64,000 nucleotides of DNA. Origin: Pseudoclavibacter terrae (GTDB lineage: Bacteria; Actinomycetota; Actinomycetes; Actinomycetales; Microbacteriaceae). This document shows positions 17,094 to 24,525 of this stretch, piece by piece. The stretch lies in NCBI RefSeq assembly GCF_008831075.1, contig NZ_WBJX01000002.1, positions 124,001-188,000 of the forward strand, written 5' to 3'. The notes under the pieces were generated by a model that saw nothing but the letters and a program-made list of their open reading frames with translations, was not told the DNA's origin and ran no database searches. Within the stretch, counting starts at the first letter, position 1. The number at the start of each line of letters is the position of its first letter. The translations under genes were made by a program, and so were the position numbers.

Positions 17094-18917
17094 TCAGCGG
17101 CCGGCTGGGGTCGGCTGCTCCTGCTCCGGCTCCTGCTCCGGCTCCGGCTCCGGCTGCGGATCGGCGTCGAGCGTCGTCGACGACGCCGCGGGCTTCCGCG
17201 CGGGGCCGTGCACTGGGAGGCGCAGGACGCCCGTGCGCAGATCCTCGCGGCGCACGTCCTTCGTGTAGTCGAAGTGCGGGTCCTCGCGCAGCTGCAGGAT
17301 GAGGGAGACTCCGAGCAGCGCGACGATGATCGTGAACGGCAGCGCCGACAGCATCGCTGCCTGCTGCAGCGCCGCGAGCCCGCCCGTGAGGAGCAGCAGC
17401 GACGCGCAGAGGCCCGTGAGGAGGCCCCACACGGTGAGCACCGGCTTGGCCGGTTCGAGCGCACCTCGAGACGAGAGCATGCTCAGCACGAACGTGTTCG
17501 CGTCGGCGCCTGAGATGAAGAACAGGACGACGAGGACGATCGCGATCACCGAGGTGATCTCCACGAGCGGCAGGTTCGAGAGCATCTCGAAGAAGGCCGA
17601 GTTCACGTCGGCAGTGGCTGCGGTCCCGATGCTGCCGTCGCCGTCGAGGTCGAACTTGATCGCGGAACCGCCGAAGATCGTGAACCAGCCGAAGAACACG
17701 AGGCTCGGCACGACCATGACGCCGAGCACGAACTGGCGGATGGTGCGCCCGCGTGAGATCTTCGCGAGGAAGACGCCGACGAACGCACCCCAGCTCAGCC
17801 ACCAGGCCATCATGAAATAGGTCCACCACTGCATCCACTGCCCGTCGTCCGCGGTGAGCGGCGTGGTGAGGCTCATCTCGAAGAAGTTGCTCACGTAGGC
17901 CCCGGTGGAGCGCACGAAGAGGTTCGTGATGAAGTTCGTGGGCCCGACGAAGAACACGAAGATGCCGAGCGCGACCGAGGCCAGCATCGTCGCCTGGGAG
18001 ATGTACTTGATGCCGCGGTTCACGCCGGAGAGGGCCGAGAGCGTGAAGATGATGGTGATCACGGCGATGACGAGGATCTGGACGAACGTGTCCGTCGGCA
18101 GGCCCATCACTCGGTTGAGGCCCTCCGTGATCTGGGAGGCGCCGAGCCCGAGCGAGGTCGTCGTGCCGAAGAGCGTCGCGATGATGGCGAACACGTCGAT
18201 GACGTTGCCGAGCACCCCGTCGACGCGGTCGCCGAAGATCGGCCGCAGCATGGGGGAGACGAGCCCCGTGTTGCCCTTGCGGTGCGTCGAGTAGGCGATC
18301 GCGACGCCGAATACCCCGAACACGGCCCACGCGTGGGGGCCCCAGTCGAAGTAGGAGAACTGCATCGCGACGACGGCGGCCTCGACCGTGCCGGACTCGG
18401 CGAGCCCGTGCGGGGGCGTCACGAAGTGCGAGATGGGTTCTGCGACGCCGTAGCTGATGAGGCCCACGCCCATGACGGCGGAGAGGATCATCGCGAGCCA
18501 CGCCCACGTGCTGAACTCGGGGCGGTCCGTGTCCGCGCCGAGGCGGATGCGCCCGAAGCGGCTGCAGGCCAGGTAGACCAGGAGCCCGATGCAGCCCATG
18601 GTGACGAGGAGGTACGACCAGCCGACCGTGGCTGAGGCCCAGTTGATGGCGGCGGTCATGGAGCCGTTGAGGGTGTCAGGGGAGATCGCGGCCCAGGAGA
18701 CGAACGCCAGGATGAGGGCGATCGACGACCAGAAGACGACGCCTGGCCGGTGGCGGAGCGCGTCCGCGGCCGCTTGCGCGCGGCTCGGGGCGCCCAGCGG
18801 TTCGAGGCCGTGACCCGCGAACTGCGGGTCGTCCTGGTCGCTGGGATCCGCGTAATCCGAGAAGCCGGGTCCGCGCCCCGACCACCGTTCCTTGCTGGAG
18901 GTGCGTCGAGAGTTCAT
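17094..18917 (-). CDS. BCCT family transporter (betaine/carnitine/choline type)
   Basis: A 607-residue secondary transporter. The conserved BCCT stretches are visible: WAWLAMILSAVMGVGLISYGVAEPISHF (core GVGLISYGVAEP), the aromatic-rich WTYFMMAWWLSWGAFVGVFLAKISRGRTIRQF (core AWWLSWGAFVG), and GVNRGIKYIS. About twelve hydrophobic segments lie between residues 60 and 540. The usual glycine motif GMGIGL reads VMGVGL here, which often means a proton- rather than sodium-coupled or atypical carrier, but that is inference. The C-terminal tail is acidic and proline-rich (PEPEPEQEPEQEQPTP). ATG 18917 has GTGGAG upstream. It lies 76 bases downstream of the reductase fusion on the same strand, so it may import the substrate of the catabolic island. 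Confidence 0.87.
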   Translation of the reverse strand: MNSRRTSSKERWSGRGPGFSDYADPSDQDDPQFAGHGLEPLGAPSRAQAAADALRHRPGVVFWSSIALILAFVSWAAISPDTLNGSMTAAINWASATVGWSYLLVTMGCIGLLVYLACSRFGRIRLGADTDRPEFSTWAWLAMILSAVMGVGLISYGVAEPISHFVTPPHGLAESGTVEAAVVAMQFSYFDWGPHAWAVFGVFGVAIAYSTHRKGNTGLVSPMLRPIFGDRVDGVLGNVIDVFAIIATLFGTTTSLGLGASQITEGLNRVMGLPTDTFVQILVIAVITIIFTLSALSGVNRGIKYISQATMLASVALGIFVFFVGPTNFITNLFVRSTGAYVSNFFEMSLTTPLTADDGQWMQWWTYFMMAWWLSWGAFVGVFLAKISRGRTIRQFVLGVMVVPSLVFFGWFTIFGGSAIKFDLDGDGSIGTAATADVNSAFFEMLSNLPLVEITSVIAIVLVVLFFISGADANTFVLSMLSSRGALEPAKPVLTVWGLLTGLCASLLLLTGGLAALQQAAMLSALPFTIIVALLGVSLILQLREDPHFDYTKDVRREDLRTGVLRLPVHGPARKPAASSTTLDADPQPEPEPEQEPEQEQPTPAGR

Positions 18918-18961
18918 GTGTTGCTCCACTTCGTGATGTGGCATGGCCCAGGTGGGCAGGT

Positions 18962-18985
18962 GGCCGCGCGCAGCTGCGCGCGGCC
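18962..18985. terminator. Perfect 24-base palindrome between the reductase fusion and the BCCT gene
   Basis: GGCCGCGCGC followed by AGCT and GCGCGCGGCC forms a fully self-complementary hairpin just after the stop codon of the reductase fusion. It could terminate or attenuate transcription into the BCCT gene, reducing carrier expression relative to reductase. There is no U-tract. Confidence 0.5.
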
Positions 18986-18993
18986 GTGGGGGA

Positions 18994-19938
18994 TCAGAGC
19001 TGCGAGAGCCCGCGTCCGTCGAAGAACTTGCCGGCCTTGTAGAGGATGGGCGCGTCGTCGGTGGTCGTCGCGTGGTGCACGCGGCCGATGAAGATGGTGT
19101 GCGTGAGCGCCTGGAAGCGCTCCTTGATCTCGACCTCGATCGAGGCTGAGGATCCGTCGATGAGCGGGCTTCCCTCGGGCGCTTCGTGCCAGGTGATGTC
19201 GGCGAACTTGTCTGCGCTCTTCGAGGCGAAGGTCGCGAGCACGTCCTGCTGCTCGCTCGAGAGGATGTTGATGCCGAGGTTCGTGGAGCGGAAGAGCGAC
19301 GGGTAGGTGGAGGAGGACTTCTGCACGCACACGAGCACGAGGGGCGGGTCGAGCGAGACCGAGGAGTAGGCGCTCACGGCGAGCCCGCGCGGCTTTCCGT
19401 CTTCATCCTTGGTCGTCACGACGGTGACGCCGGAGATGAACTGCTTGTTGAACGCCTTGAGCATCTCGCGCGGGGGAGCCGTGGACTCGTCCGCGTAGTC
19501 GGCGTCGGCGTCCTCGAACGCGGAATGCAGGGACGGGAGTCCGAGGTGCGTGAGGAGCTCGGCGGAGTCCCAGGTGACGCGCTCGTGGGAGATGAGGCCG
19601 TCTCGGAGCGTGGCGTAGTTGGATCCGTTCGTGATGACGCGCTTGCCGGTCGGGGGGACGGTGCCGAGCGGCTGCGTGAACGTTCCGTCTGAGGTCCAGA
19701 AGACGGCCAACGCGTCGTCTTCCACGAGGACGCGATCGATGCGCGTGACCAGGTCGGGGAACGCGGCGCGCACCTCGGTGACCTCCTGCTTGAACTCGTC
19801 GAGTGTCGAGACTCGACCTGACCTTGTGCTCTCGCGCTGGTAGTCCGGGGTCACGAGGGCTTCGAACGCACCGAAGTCACCCCGATCCCACGCGTCGGAC
19901 CATGCAGCTGCGACAGCATCTTTGATGTTTGCTTGCAT
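18994..19938 (-). CDS. NTF2-like (SnoaL/ester-cyclase type) domain fused to a flavin reductase
   Basis: A 314-residue two-domain protein. Residues 1 to about 135 match the NTF2/SnoaL-like ester-cyclase fold (AWSDAWDRGDFGAFEALVTPDYQRES, here in part, then FPDLVTRIDRVLVEDDALAVFWTSDGTF and PPTGKRV). Residues about 155-314 are a flavin reductase of the HpaC/FlaRed type (MLKAFNKQFISGVTVVTT, GLAVSAYSSVSLDPPLVLVC, LGINILSSEQQDVLATFAS, ending YKAGKFFDG). The reductase half should supply reduced FMN/FAD to the luciferase-like monooxygenase encoded in the same island at 24526. The SnoaL-like half may bind a pathway intermediate. ATG 19938 is chosen because promoter and -10 lie directly upstream, making an in-frame upstream start impossible on that transcript. 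Divergent from the GntR regulator. Confidence 0.8.
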   Translation of the reverse strand: MQANIKDAVAAAWSDAWDRGDFGAFEALVTPDYQRESTRSGRVSTLDEFKQEVTEVRAAFPDLVTRIDRVLVEDDALAVFWTSDGTFTQPLGTVPPTGKRVITNGSNYATLRDGLISHERVTWDSAELLTHLGLPSLHSAFEDADADYADESTAPPREMLKAFNKQFISGVTVVTTKDEDGKPRGLAVSAYSSVSLDPPLVLVCVQKSSSTYPSLFRSTNLGINILSSEQQDVLATFASKSADKFADITWHEAPEGSPLIDGSSASIEVEIKERFQALTHTIFIGRVHHATTTDDAPILYKAGKFFDGRGLSQL

Positions 19939-19975
19939 GCAACGGAGCGTAACCCCGTGGTCATGCATGCGTCAA
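19933..19975 (-). promoter_or_regulatory. Leaderless promoter of the reductase fusion with operator palindromes
   Basis: On the minus strand, TTGACG (19975-19970), an 18-base spacer and TACGCT (19951-19946) precede the ATG at 19938 by seven bases. The start codon lies inside the perfect palindrome TTGCATGCAA (19933-19942). A second palindrome CATGCATG (19962-19969) occupies the spacer. Both are good candidates for binding by the divergent GntR regulator, which would then block polymerase and the leaderless start directly. Confidence 0.6.
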
Positions 19976-20019
19976 CGATTGGTTGTAAACGTTGTGTTTC
20001 CTGGGAAATGCTCCGTTCG

Positions 20020-20061
20020 TTGACAATTCTGTGGCATGCCAGATAGCGTTCTTGTATGCAA
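20020..20061 (+). promoter_or_regulatory. Leaderless promoter of the GntR gene with operator palindromes
   Basis: TTGACA (20020-20025), an 18-base spacer and TAGCGT (20044-20049) precede the ATG at 20056 by six bases. As in the facing promoter, the spacer contains a palindrome (TGGCATGCCA, 20032-20041) and the start codon is embedded in TTGTATGCAA (20052-20061). This mirror-image arrangement suggests one repressor controlling both directions, including its own gene. Confidence 0.65.
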
Positions 20062-20763
20062 CAGATCACGCCCCTGGGGCTCAGCGATGAGGCCTACGCC
20101 GACCTCCCGCTCCTCGAGCGACTCCGCCGCCTGGTCACGAGCGGCACCTACCCTCCGGGCGATCCCATGCCCGAGCTGGTGCTCGCTCAGGAGTTCGGGG
20201 TGAGCCGAACACCCATCAGGGAGGCGCTCAAGCAGCTCGAGAACGAGGGGCTCGTCGAGATCCGTCCGCGCGTCGGAACGTTCGTGCGCACCCCCACCCG
20301 GCGTGAGATCGTCGAGCTCTTCCAGCTCAAGGAGTCCCTGGAGGGCCTCGCCGCCAACCTGCTCGCCCGCCGCGGGCCGACCTCCGAGCTGGCGACCCTC
20401 TCGCGAAACCTCGACGAGAGCGACGCCGCGGTCCACGCCGGCGACACCGCCGAGTACGCACGGCTCGTCCACGAGTTCCACTGGACGATCGTGCTCGGAG
20501 CCGACAACGCCAAGCTCGCCGAGCACTACGAGCGGCTCATGAACCAGCTCGCCTACCACCGCATCGTGCTCCGCACCATCGAGCGGCCGGGCCGACTGCT
20601 CGCCTCCAACCACGAGCACCGCGCCGTCGTGCGCTCCATCGTCGAGAAGGACGCCATCGGGGCCGAGTTCGCGATGCGCACCCACGTCGAGGCCTCGAGC
20701 CGCGCAGCGCTCGCCCCGGCCGACCACGGCAACCCAGCCGACAGCGAGCCCGCGCACGCCTGA
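20056..20763 (+). CDS. GntR family (FCD/FadR subfamily) transcriptional regulator
   Basis: A 235-residue regulator. Residues about 13-80 form a GntR winged helix with PMPELVLAQEFGVSRTPIREALKQLENEGLVEIRPR, of which FGVSRTPIREALKQLE is the diagnostic helix-turn-helix. Residues 90-225 are the all-helical FCD ligand-binding domain with FQLKESLEGLAANLLARR, the metal-binding pattern around HEFHWTIVLGADN, and a late SNHEHRAVVRSIVEKDA histidine segment. FCD regulators usually respond to carboxylic acids or pathway intermediates. It is divergent from the reductase fusion and 54 bases upstream of the DUF1185 genes, so it is the local regulator of the catabolic island. The start follows its own promoter without a Shine-Dalgarno sequence. 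Confidence 0.88.
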   Translation: MQQITPLGLSDEAYADLPLLERLRRLVTSGTYPPGDPMPELVLAQEFGVSRTPIREALKQLENEGLVEIRPRVGTFVRTPTRREIVELFQLKESLEGLAANLLARRGPTSELATLSRNLDESDAAVHAGDTAEYARLVHEFHWTIVLGADNAKLAEHYERLMNQLAYHRIVLRTIERPGRLLASNHEHRAVVRSIVEKDAIGAEFAMRTHVEASSRAALAPADHGNPADSEPAHA

Positions 20764-20817
20764 ACCGCGCCGAGCACCCCACGCTCAGATGATCAGCACC
20801 GACCACCAGGAGTCACC

Positions 20818-21474
20818 ATGACCACCACCGTCACAGCGGCAGCGCCGCGCGGGGATGCAATCACGGACCGAGCGCTCGCGCTCGGCGTCCGCAGAATCTT
20901 CACCGCCTACGAGGACGTCATCTCCGACGGCGGCGTCGACGCGCCCACCGCCATCCGCCAGGCCAGCGCGGTCGCCGTCGTCCGCAACCCGTGGATCGGC
21001 GAGGGACCGCTCGCCGACCTCACCGAGGCCACGGCCGAGGTCGCTCCCATCGTCGCGAAGCTCCTCAGCGACCGTCTGCTCGCCGCAATCGGCGGTGCCG
21101 ACCGTGTCGAAGCGTTCGGGAAGGCGGCGGTCGTCGGCCTGGACGGCGAGATCGAGCACGCCGGTGCCCTCATCCACACCCCGTACTTCGGCAACCTGCT
21201 GCGCGAGTTCCTCGAGGGCACCTCGATCATCTGCTTCTCCGACACGCGAGCCGACGCGGGCGGCGACCTCCGGGTGCCCCTGTGGCACAAGACGGCCGCA
21301 GCCACCCGCAGCCACTACCAGTCACTCGACGTGCACCTCGCGGATGCGCCGCACCGCGACGAGATCGCGGTCATCGCGGTCGCATCCTCCGGCCCCCGAC
21401 CCCACCCCCGGATCGGCGACCGGACCACGGACGTGCCGGTCACCTCCGACATCCTGAAAGGAATCGAAGCATGA
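20818..21474 (+). CDS. DUF1185 ('amino acid synthesis') family protein, copy 1
   Basis: A 218-residue protein of the DUF1185 family. Characteristic stretches are FGKAAVVGLDGEIEHAGALIHTPYFG (core GLDGEIEH), RSHYQSLDVHLADAPHRDEI and SSGPRPHPRIGDR near the end. A GGAG-like ribosome site (CCAGGAGTCACC) lies just upstream. The family name 'amino acid synthesis' is historical; the biochemical activity is not established to my knowledge, although structures of the family exist. The stop overlaps the start of copy 2, so the pair is translationally coupled and may form a heteromer. The genomic setting points to a catabolic role. Confidence 0.8.
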   Translation: MTTTVTAAAPRGDAITDRALALGVRRIFTAYEDVISDGGVDAPTAIRQASAVAVVRNPWIGEGPLADLTEATAEVAPIVAKLLSDRLLAAIGGADRVEAFGKAAVVGLDGEIEHAGALIHTPYFGNLLREFLEGTSIICFSDTRADAGGDLRVPLWHKTAAATRSHYQSLDVHLADAPHRDEIAVIAVASSGPRPHPRIGDRTTDVPVTSDILKGIEA

Positions 21475-22022
21475 AGGTTCGCAAGATCATCACCATCGTC
21501 GACGAGACGCTCATCGAGGGCGGACGAGAGGTCTCCCCGTCGGCGCGCACCGCCGTCGTCGCGGCCATCATCGACAACCCGTGGGCCGGCCAGGGCTTCG
21601 TCGACGACCTCAGCGCCGGCATCGACGCGGTCGCCTCCGACCTCGGCGCCCTCCTCGCGCCCCGCGTCATCGAAGCGCTCGGCGCTCCGCTCGAGGCCTA
21701 CGGCAAGGCCGCCATCATCGGCCTGAACGGGGAGATCGAGCACGGCTCCGCGATCATCCACACGCTCAAGTTCGGCGACCACTTCCGCAAGGCGGCGAAC
21801 GCGAGCACGCTGCTCCCCGCCGTCGAGAAGCGCGGACCCGCCGGTGTGGCGTTCGACATCCCCCTCAAGCACTTCACCGACGCCACCATCCGATCCCACC
21901 ACCAGTCGTTCGAGGTGCGGATCGCTGACGCGCCGCATCCCGACGAGATCCTCATCGCCCTCGCCGGTGCGGCGCAGGGGCGCCCGCAGCAGCGGCTCGC
22001 GGCGCTCTCCACCGAGCTGTAG
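21471..22022 (+). CDS. DUF1185 ('amino acid synthesis') family protein, copy 2
   Basis: A 183-residue paralog of the preceding protein. It aligns through VDDLSAGIDAVASDLGALLAPRVIEALG, YGKAAIIGLNGEIEHGSAIIHTLKFG (core GLNGEIEH), RSHHQSFEVRIADAPHPDEI and a shorter QGRPQQRL end where copy 1 has RPHPRIGDR. It starts within the ATGA overlap, which fixes the start codon although the same frame is open further upstream. The paired, divergent copies suggest a two-subunit enzyme or a sequential reaction in the pathway. No catalytic residue can be assigned with confidence; the conserved EIEH and RSH-Q motifs are the best candidates. Confidence 0.8.
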   Translation: MKVRKIITIVDETLIEGGREVSPSARTAVVAAIIDNPWAGQGFVDDLSAGIDAVASDLGALLAPRVIEALGAPLEAYGKAAIIGLNGEIEHGSAIIHTLKFGDHFRKAANASTLLPAVEKRGPAGVAFDIPLKHFTDATIRSHHQSFEVRIADAPHPDEILIALAGAAQGRPQQRLAALSTEL

Positions 22023-22035
22023 GCGAGAACCCGCC

Positions 22036-22809
22036 GTGAGCTCGACCGAGGCGCAGACCCCCATCGTGCTGCTGCACGGAGTGGGGCTCGATCGAACGAT
22101 GTGGACTCCCGTCGCGGAGCTCCTCGGCCCCCGGGCCGTCGCACTCGATCTCCCTGGCCACGGAGCCCAGTCGCCGCTGCGCACCCCCACGTCGCTCGCC
22201 GACTTCGCGGCCGACGTCGAGCGGCGTCTCCCAGACGGGCCGATCCACCTCGTCGGCTTCTCGCTCGGCGCGCTCGTCGCGCAGCACATCGCGAGCCGCG
22301 CACCGGAGCGCGTCGCGACGCTCACCTGCGTCAGCTCGGTCTGCAGGCGCACACCGGATGAGCGTGCCGCGGTGCTCGCGCGTCTCGCGTCGGCGCGCAC
22401 CGACTTCGGCGCGACCGTCGAGCGCTCGCTCGAGCGCTGGTACTCGGGCAGCGGCGTTGGCGCCGCGACGGTCGCCGAGACGAGGCGAGTGCTCGAAGCC
22501 AACGACGTCGAGTCGTTCGGGCACGCCTACGAGATCTTCGCGACCGGCGACCAGCAGGTGTCGGCGGCACTCGGCGCGATCACGGCGCCGACCCTCGCCA
22601 TCACGGGCGAGCTCGACCCAGGATCGACCCCGGACATGACCCGCAGGCTGGCCGAGGCCATCCCCGCGGCGCGGACCCGCACCGTCGCCGGGGTCCGGCA
22701 CATGCTCCCGGTCGAAGCACCCTCGACGCTCGTCGACGAACTCGAAGCGCTCATCGGCGGGCGCCCCACCTCACCCCACCCCCAGGCATCACGAAGGAGC
22801 ACACCATGA
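22036..22809 (+). CDS. Alpha/beta fold hydrolase (3-oxoadipate enol-lactonase-like)
   Basis: A 257-residue serine hydrolase beginning with GTG. Sequence elements in order are VLLHGVGLDRTMW (oxyanion), LDLPGHGAQS, the nucleophile elbow VGFSLGALVA, the acid segment ITGELDPGSTP and the catalytic His in VRHMLPVEAP. The opening and lid pattern resemble 3-oxoadipate enol-lactonases and meta-cleavage hydrolases, which hydrolyse ring-opened products, so a similar C-C or C-O hydrolysis is plausible here. It ends in an ATGA overlap with the aldehyde dehydrogenase. The GTG at 22036, 13 bases after the previous stop, is preferred because the family domain begins right after it; the frame is open upstream. 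Confidence 0.8.
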   Translation: MSSTEAQTPIVLLHGVGLDRTMWTPVAELLGPRAVALDLPGHGAQSPLRTPTSLADFAADVERRLPDGPIHLVGFSLGALVAQHIASRAPERVATLTCVSSVCRRTPDERAAVLARLASARTDFGATVERSLERWYSGSGVGAATVAETRRVLEANDVESFGHAYEIFATGDQQVSAALGAITAPTLAITGELDPGSTPDMTRRLAEAIPAARTRTVAGVRHMLPVEAPSTLVDELEALIGGRPTSPHPQASRRSTP

Positions 22810-24287
22810 CTGACCGCTACGGCCACTTCATCGACGGGTCCTGGCGCGACCCCGCCGGTGGCGCCTACTTCGAGAGCATCAACCCGGCCACGCTGGAGGT
22901 GCTCTACGAGGCGGCCCGCGGCGATGCGGCCGACGTCGAGCTGGCCGTCGCAGCTGCAAGGCGCGCGTTCGAAGCGCCCAGCTGGAGCGGCCTCACCGCG
23001 ACGCAGCGGGGGAAGCTGCTCCGCCGCCTCGGCGACCTCGTCGCTGAGAACGCCGACGAGCTCGCCCGCCTCGAGAGCCTCGACAACGGCAAGCTCCTCC
23101 GCGAGATGCGCGGCCAGCTCGCCTCCCTGCCCGAGTACCTCTACTACTACGGCGGGCTCGCCGACAAGATCCAGGGCTCGCAGATCCCGACAAGCAACCT
23201 GCAGATCCTCAACTACACGCAGCACGAACCGCTCGGCGTGGTCGGCGCGATCACGCCATGGAACTCTCCGCTCACCCTCACGACGTCCAAGCTCGCCCCA
23301 GCGCTCGCCGCCGGGAACACCGCCGTCATCAAGCCGAGCGAGTACACATCTCGCACCGTGCTCCGCTTCGCGCAGCTCGCGAGCGAGGCGGGCTTCCCAG
23401 ACGGCGTCGTCAACGTCGTCACGGGATACGGAGCCGAGGCGGGCGCCGCGCTCGTCGAGAACCCAACGATCGCGAAGATCTCGTTCACCGGGTCGACCCG
23501 CACGGGGTCCGCGATCGCAGCCAGCGCCGCGGCACGCTTCATCGGATGCACGCTCGAGCTCGGCGGCAAGAGCCCGAACATCGTGTTCGGCGACGCGAAC
23601 ATCGAGAACGCGGCGATGGGCGTCATCGCCGGCATCTACGCGGCCGCGGGGCAGACCTGCATCGCCGGCAGCCGCGTCTTCGCGCACAGGTCCGTCTACG
23701 ACGAGCTGCTCGAGCGCGTCTCGACGCGCGCGAAGTCGATCGTCATCGGCGACCCCCTCGACGACGCGACCGAGCTGGGACCCCTCGCGTTCGGCGACCA
23801 GCTCGACAAGGTCCGCTCCTACGTCGGCATCGGCGTCGACGAGGGCGCAACCCTCTACGCGGGCGGAGGCCGGCCAAACGTCGCGCTTCCCGGGTACTAC
23901 TTCGAGCCGACCGTGCTCACCGACGTCACGAACAGCATGCGCGTCGTCCGCGAGGAGATCTTCGGACCAGTCGCCGCGATCATGCCCTTCGACACCGAGG
24001 ACGAGGTCGTCGGCCTCGCCAACGACACCGAATTCGGTCTCGCCGCCGGCGTCTGGACGCAGAACCTCGCGAGAGCCCACCGCATGTCGCGGCGGCTCGA
24101 GGCCGGCACGATCTGGGTCAACACCTACCGCGCCATGTCACCCATGTCGCCGAGGCAGGGGTTCAAGAGCTCCGGCGTCGGCATCGAGCACGGCATCGAG
24201 TCGATGCACGAGTACACGCGCCTCAAGAGCGTGTGGATCAACACCGACGAGTCGCCCGTCGCCGACCCCTTCGTGATGCGGGGGTAG
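22806..24287 (+). CDS. Aldehyde dehydrogenase family protein
   Basis: A 493-residue NAD(P)-dependent aldehyde dehydrogenase. Catalytic Cys is in AAAGQTCIAGSR (C285), the general-base Glu in LELGGKSPNI (E251), and the cofactor segments ITPWNSPLTL (148-157), IKPSEYTS and SFTGSTRTG are intact. It should oxidise an aldehyde intermediate to the acid. Close relatives include 2-hydroxymuconic-semialdehyde and betaine-aldehyde-like enzymes, so the exact substrate is open. It overlaps the preceding hydrolase by four bases and is followed five bases later by the tautomerase, a gene order reminiscent of meta-cleavage pathways. Confidence 0.9.
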   Translation: MTDRYGHFIDGSWRDPAGGAYFESINPATLEVLYEAARGDAADVELAVAAARRAFEAPSWSGLTATQRGKLLRRLGDLVAENADELARLESLDNGKLLREMRGQLASLPEYLYYYGGLADKIQGSQIPTSNLQILNYTQHEPLGVVGAITPWNSPLTLTTSKLAPALAAGNTAVIKPSEYTSRTVLRFAQLASEAGFPDGVVNVVTGYGAEAGAALVENPTIAKISFTGSTRTGSAIAASAAARFIGCTLELGGKSPNIVFGDANIENAAMGVIAGIYAAAGQTCIAGSRVFAHRSVYDELLERVSTRAKSIVIGDPLDDATELGPLAFGDQLDKVRSYVGIGVDEGATLYAGGGRPNVALPGYYFEPTVLTDVTNSMRVVREEIFGPVAAIMPFDTEDEVVGLANDTEFGLAAGVWTQNLARAHRMSRRLEAGTIWVNTYRAMSPMSPRQGFKSSGVGIEHGIESMHEYTRLKSVWINTDESPVADPFVMRG

Positions 24288-24292
24288 GGGCC

Positions 24293-24490
24293 ATGCCGCT
24301 CATCGACATCTCCATCGCCAAGGGGCGCACGCCCGAGCAGCTCCGCGCCCTCATCGACGGCGTCCACCGCGTCGCCGAAGAGACCGTCGGGGCAGCGCCC
24401 GAGAACATCACCGTCGTCGTCCGCGAGATCGAGCACGAGCACTGGTCGCGCGGCAACACGACGATCGCAGAACGAGCCCGCCGCAGCTGA
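24293..24490 (+). CDS. 4-oxalocrotonate tautomerase family protein
   Basis: A 65-residue protein starting MPLIDISIAKGRTPEQL. Removal of Met would expose the Pro1 that acts as catalytic base in this superfamily. VVVREIEHEHWSRGN holds the usual second-half region, with Arg residues near the positions used for substrate binding. Such enzymes interconvert keto and enol forms of unsaturated diacids or hydrate small acids. It is 5 bases downstream of the aldehyde dehydrogenase in the same operon. Length is normal for a small 4-OT subunit, which works as a hexamer. Confidence 0.85.
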   Translation: MPLIDISIAKGRTPEQLRALIDGVHRVAEETVGAAPENITVVVREIEHEHWSRGNTTIAERARRS

Positions 24491-24525
24491 CCGCGGAGCA
24501 CATCCACTCTCGAAAGGACACGACA

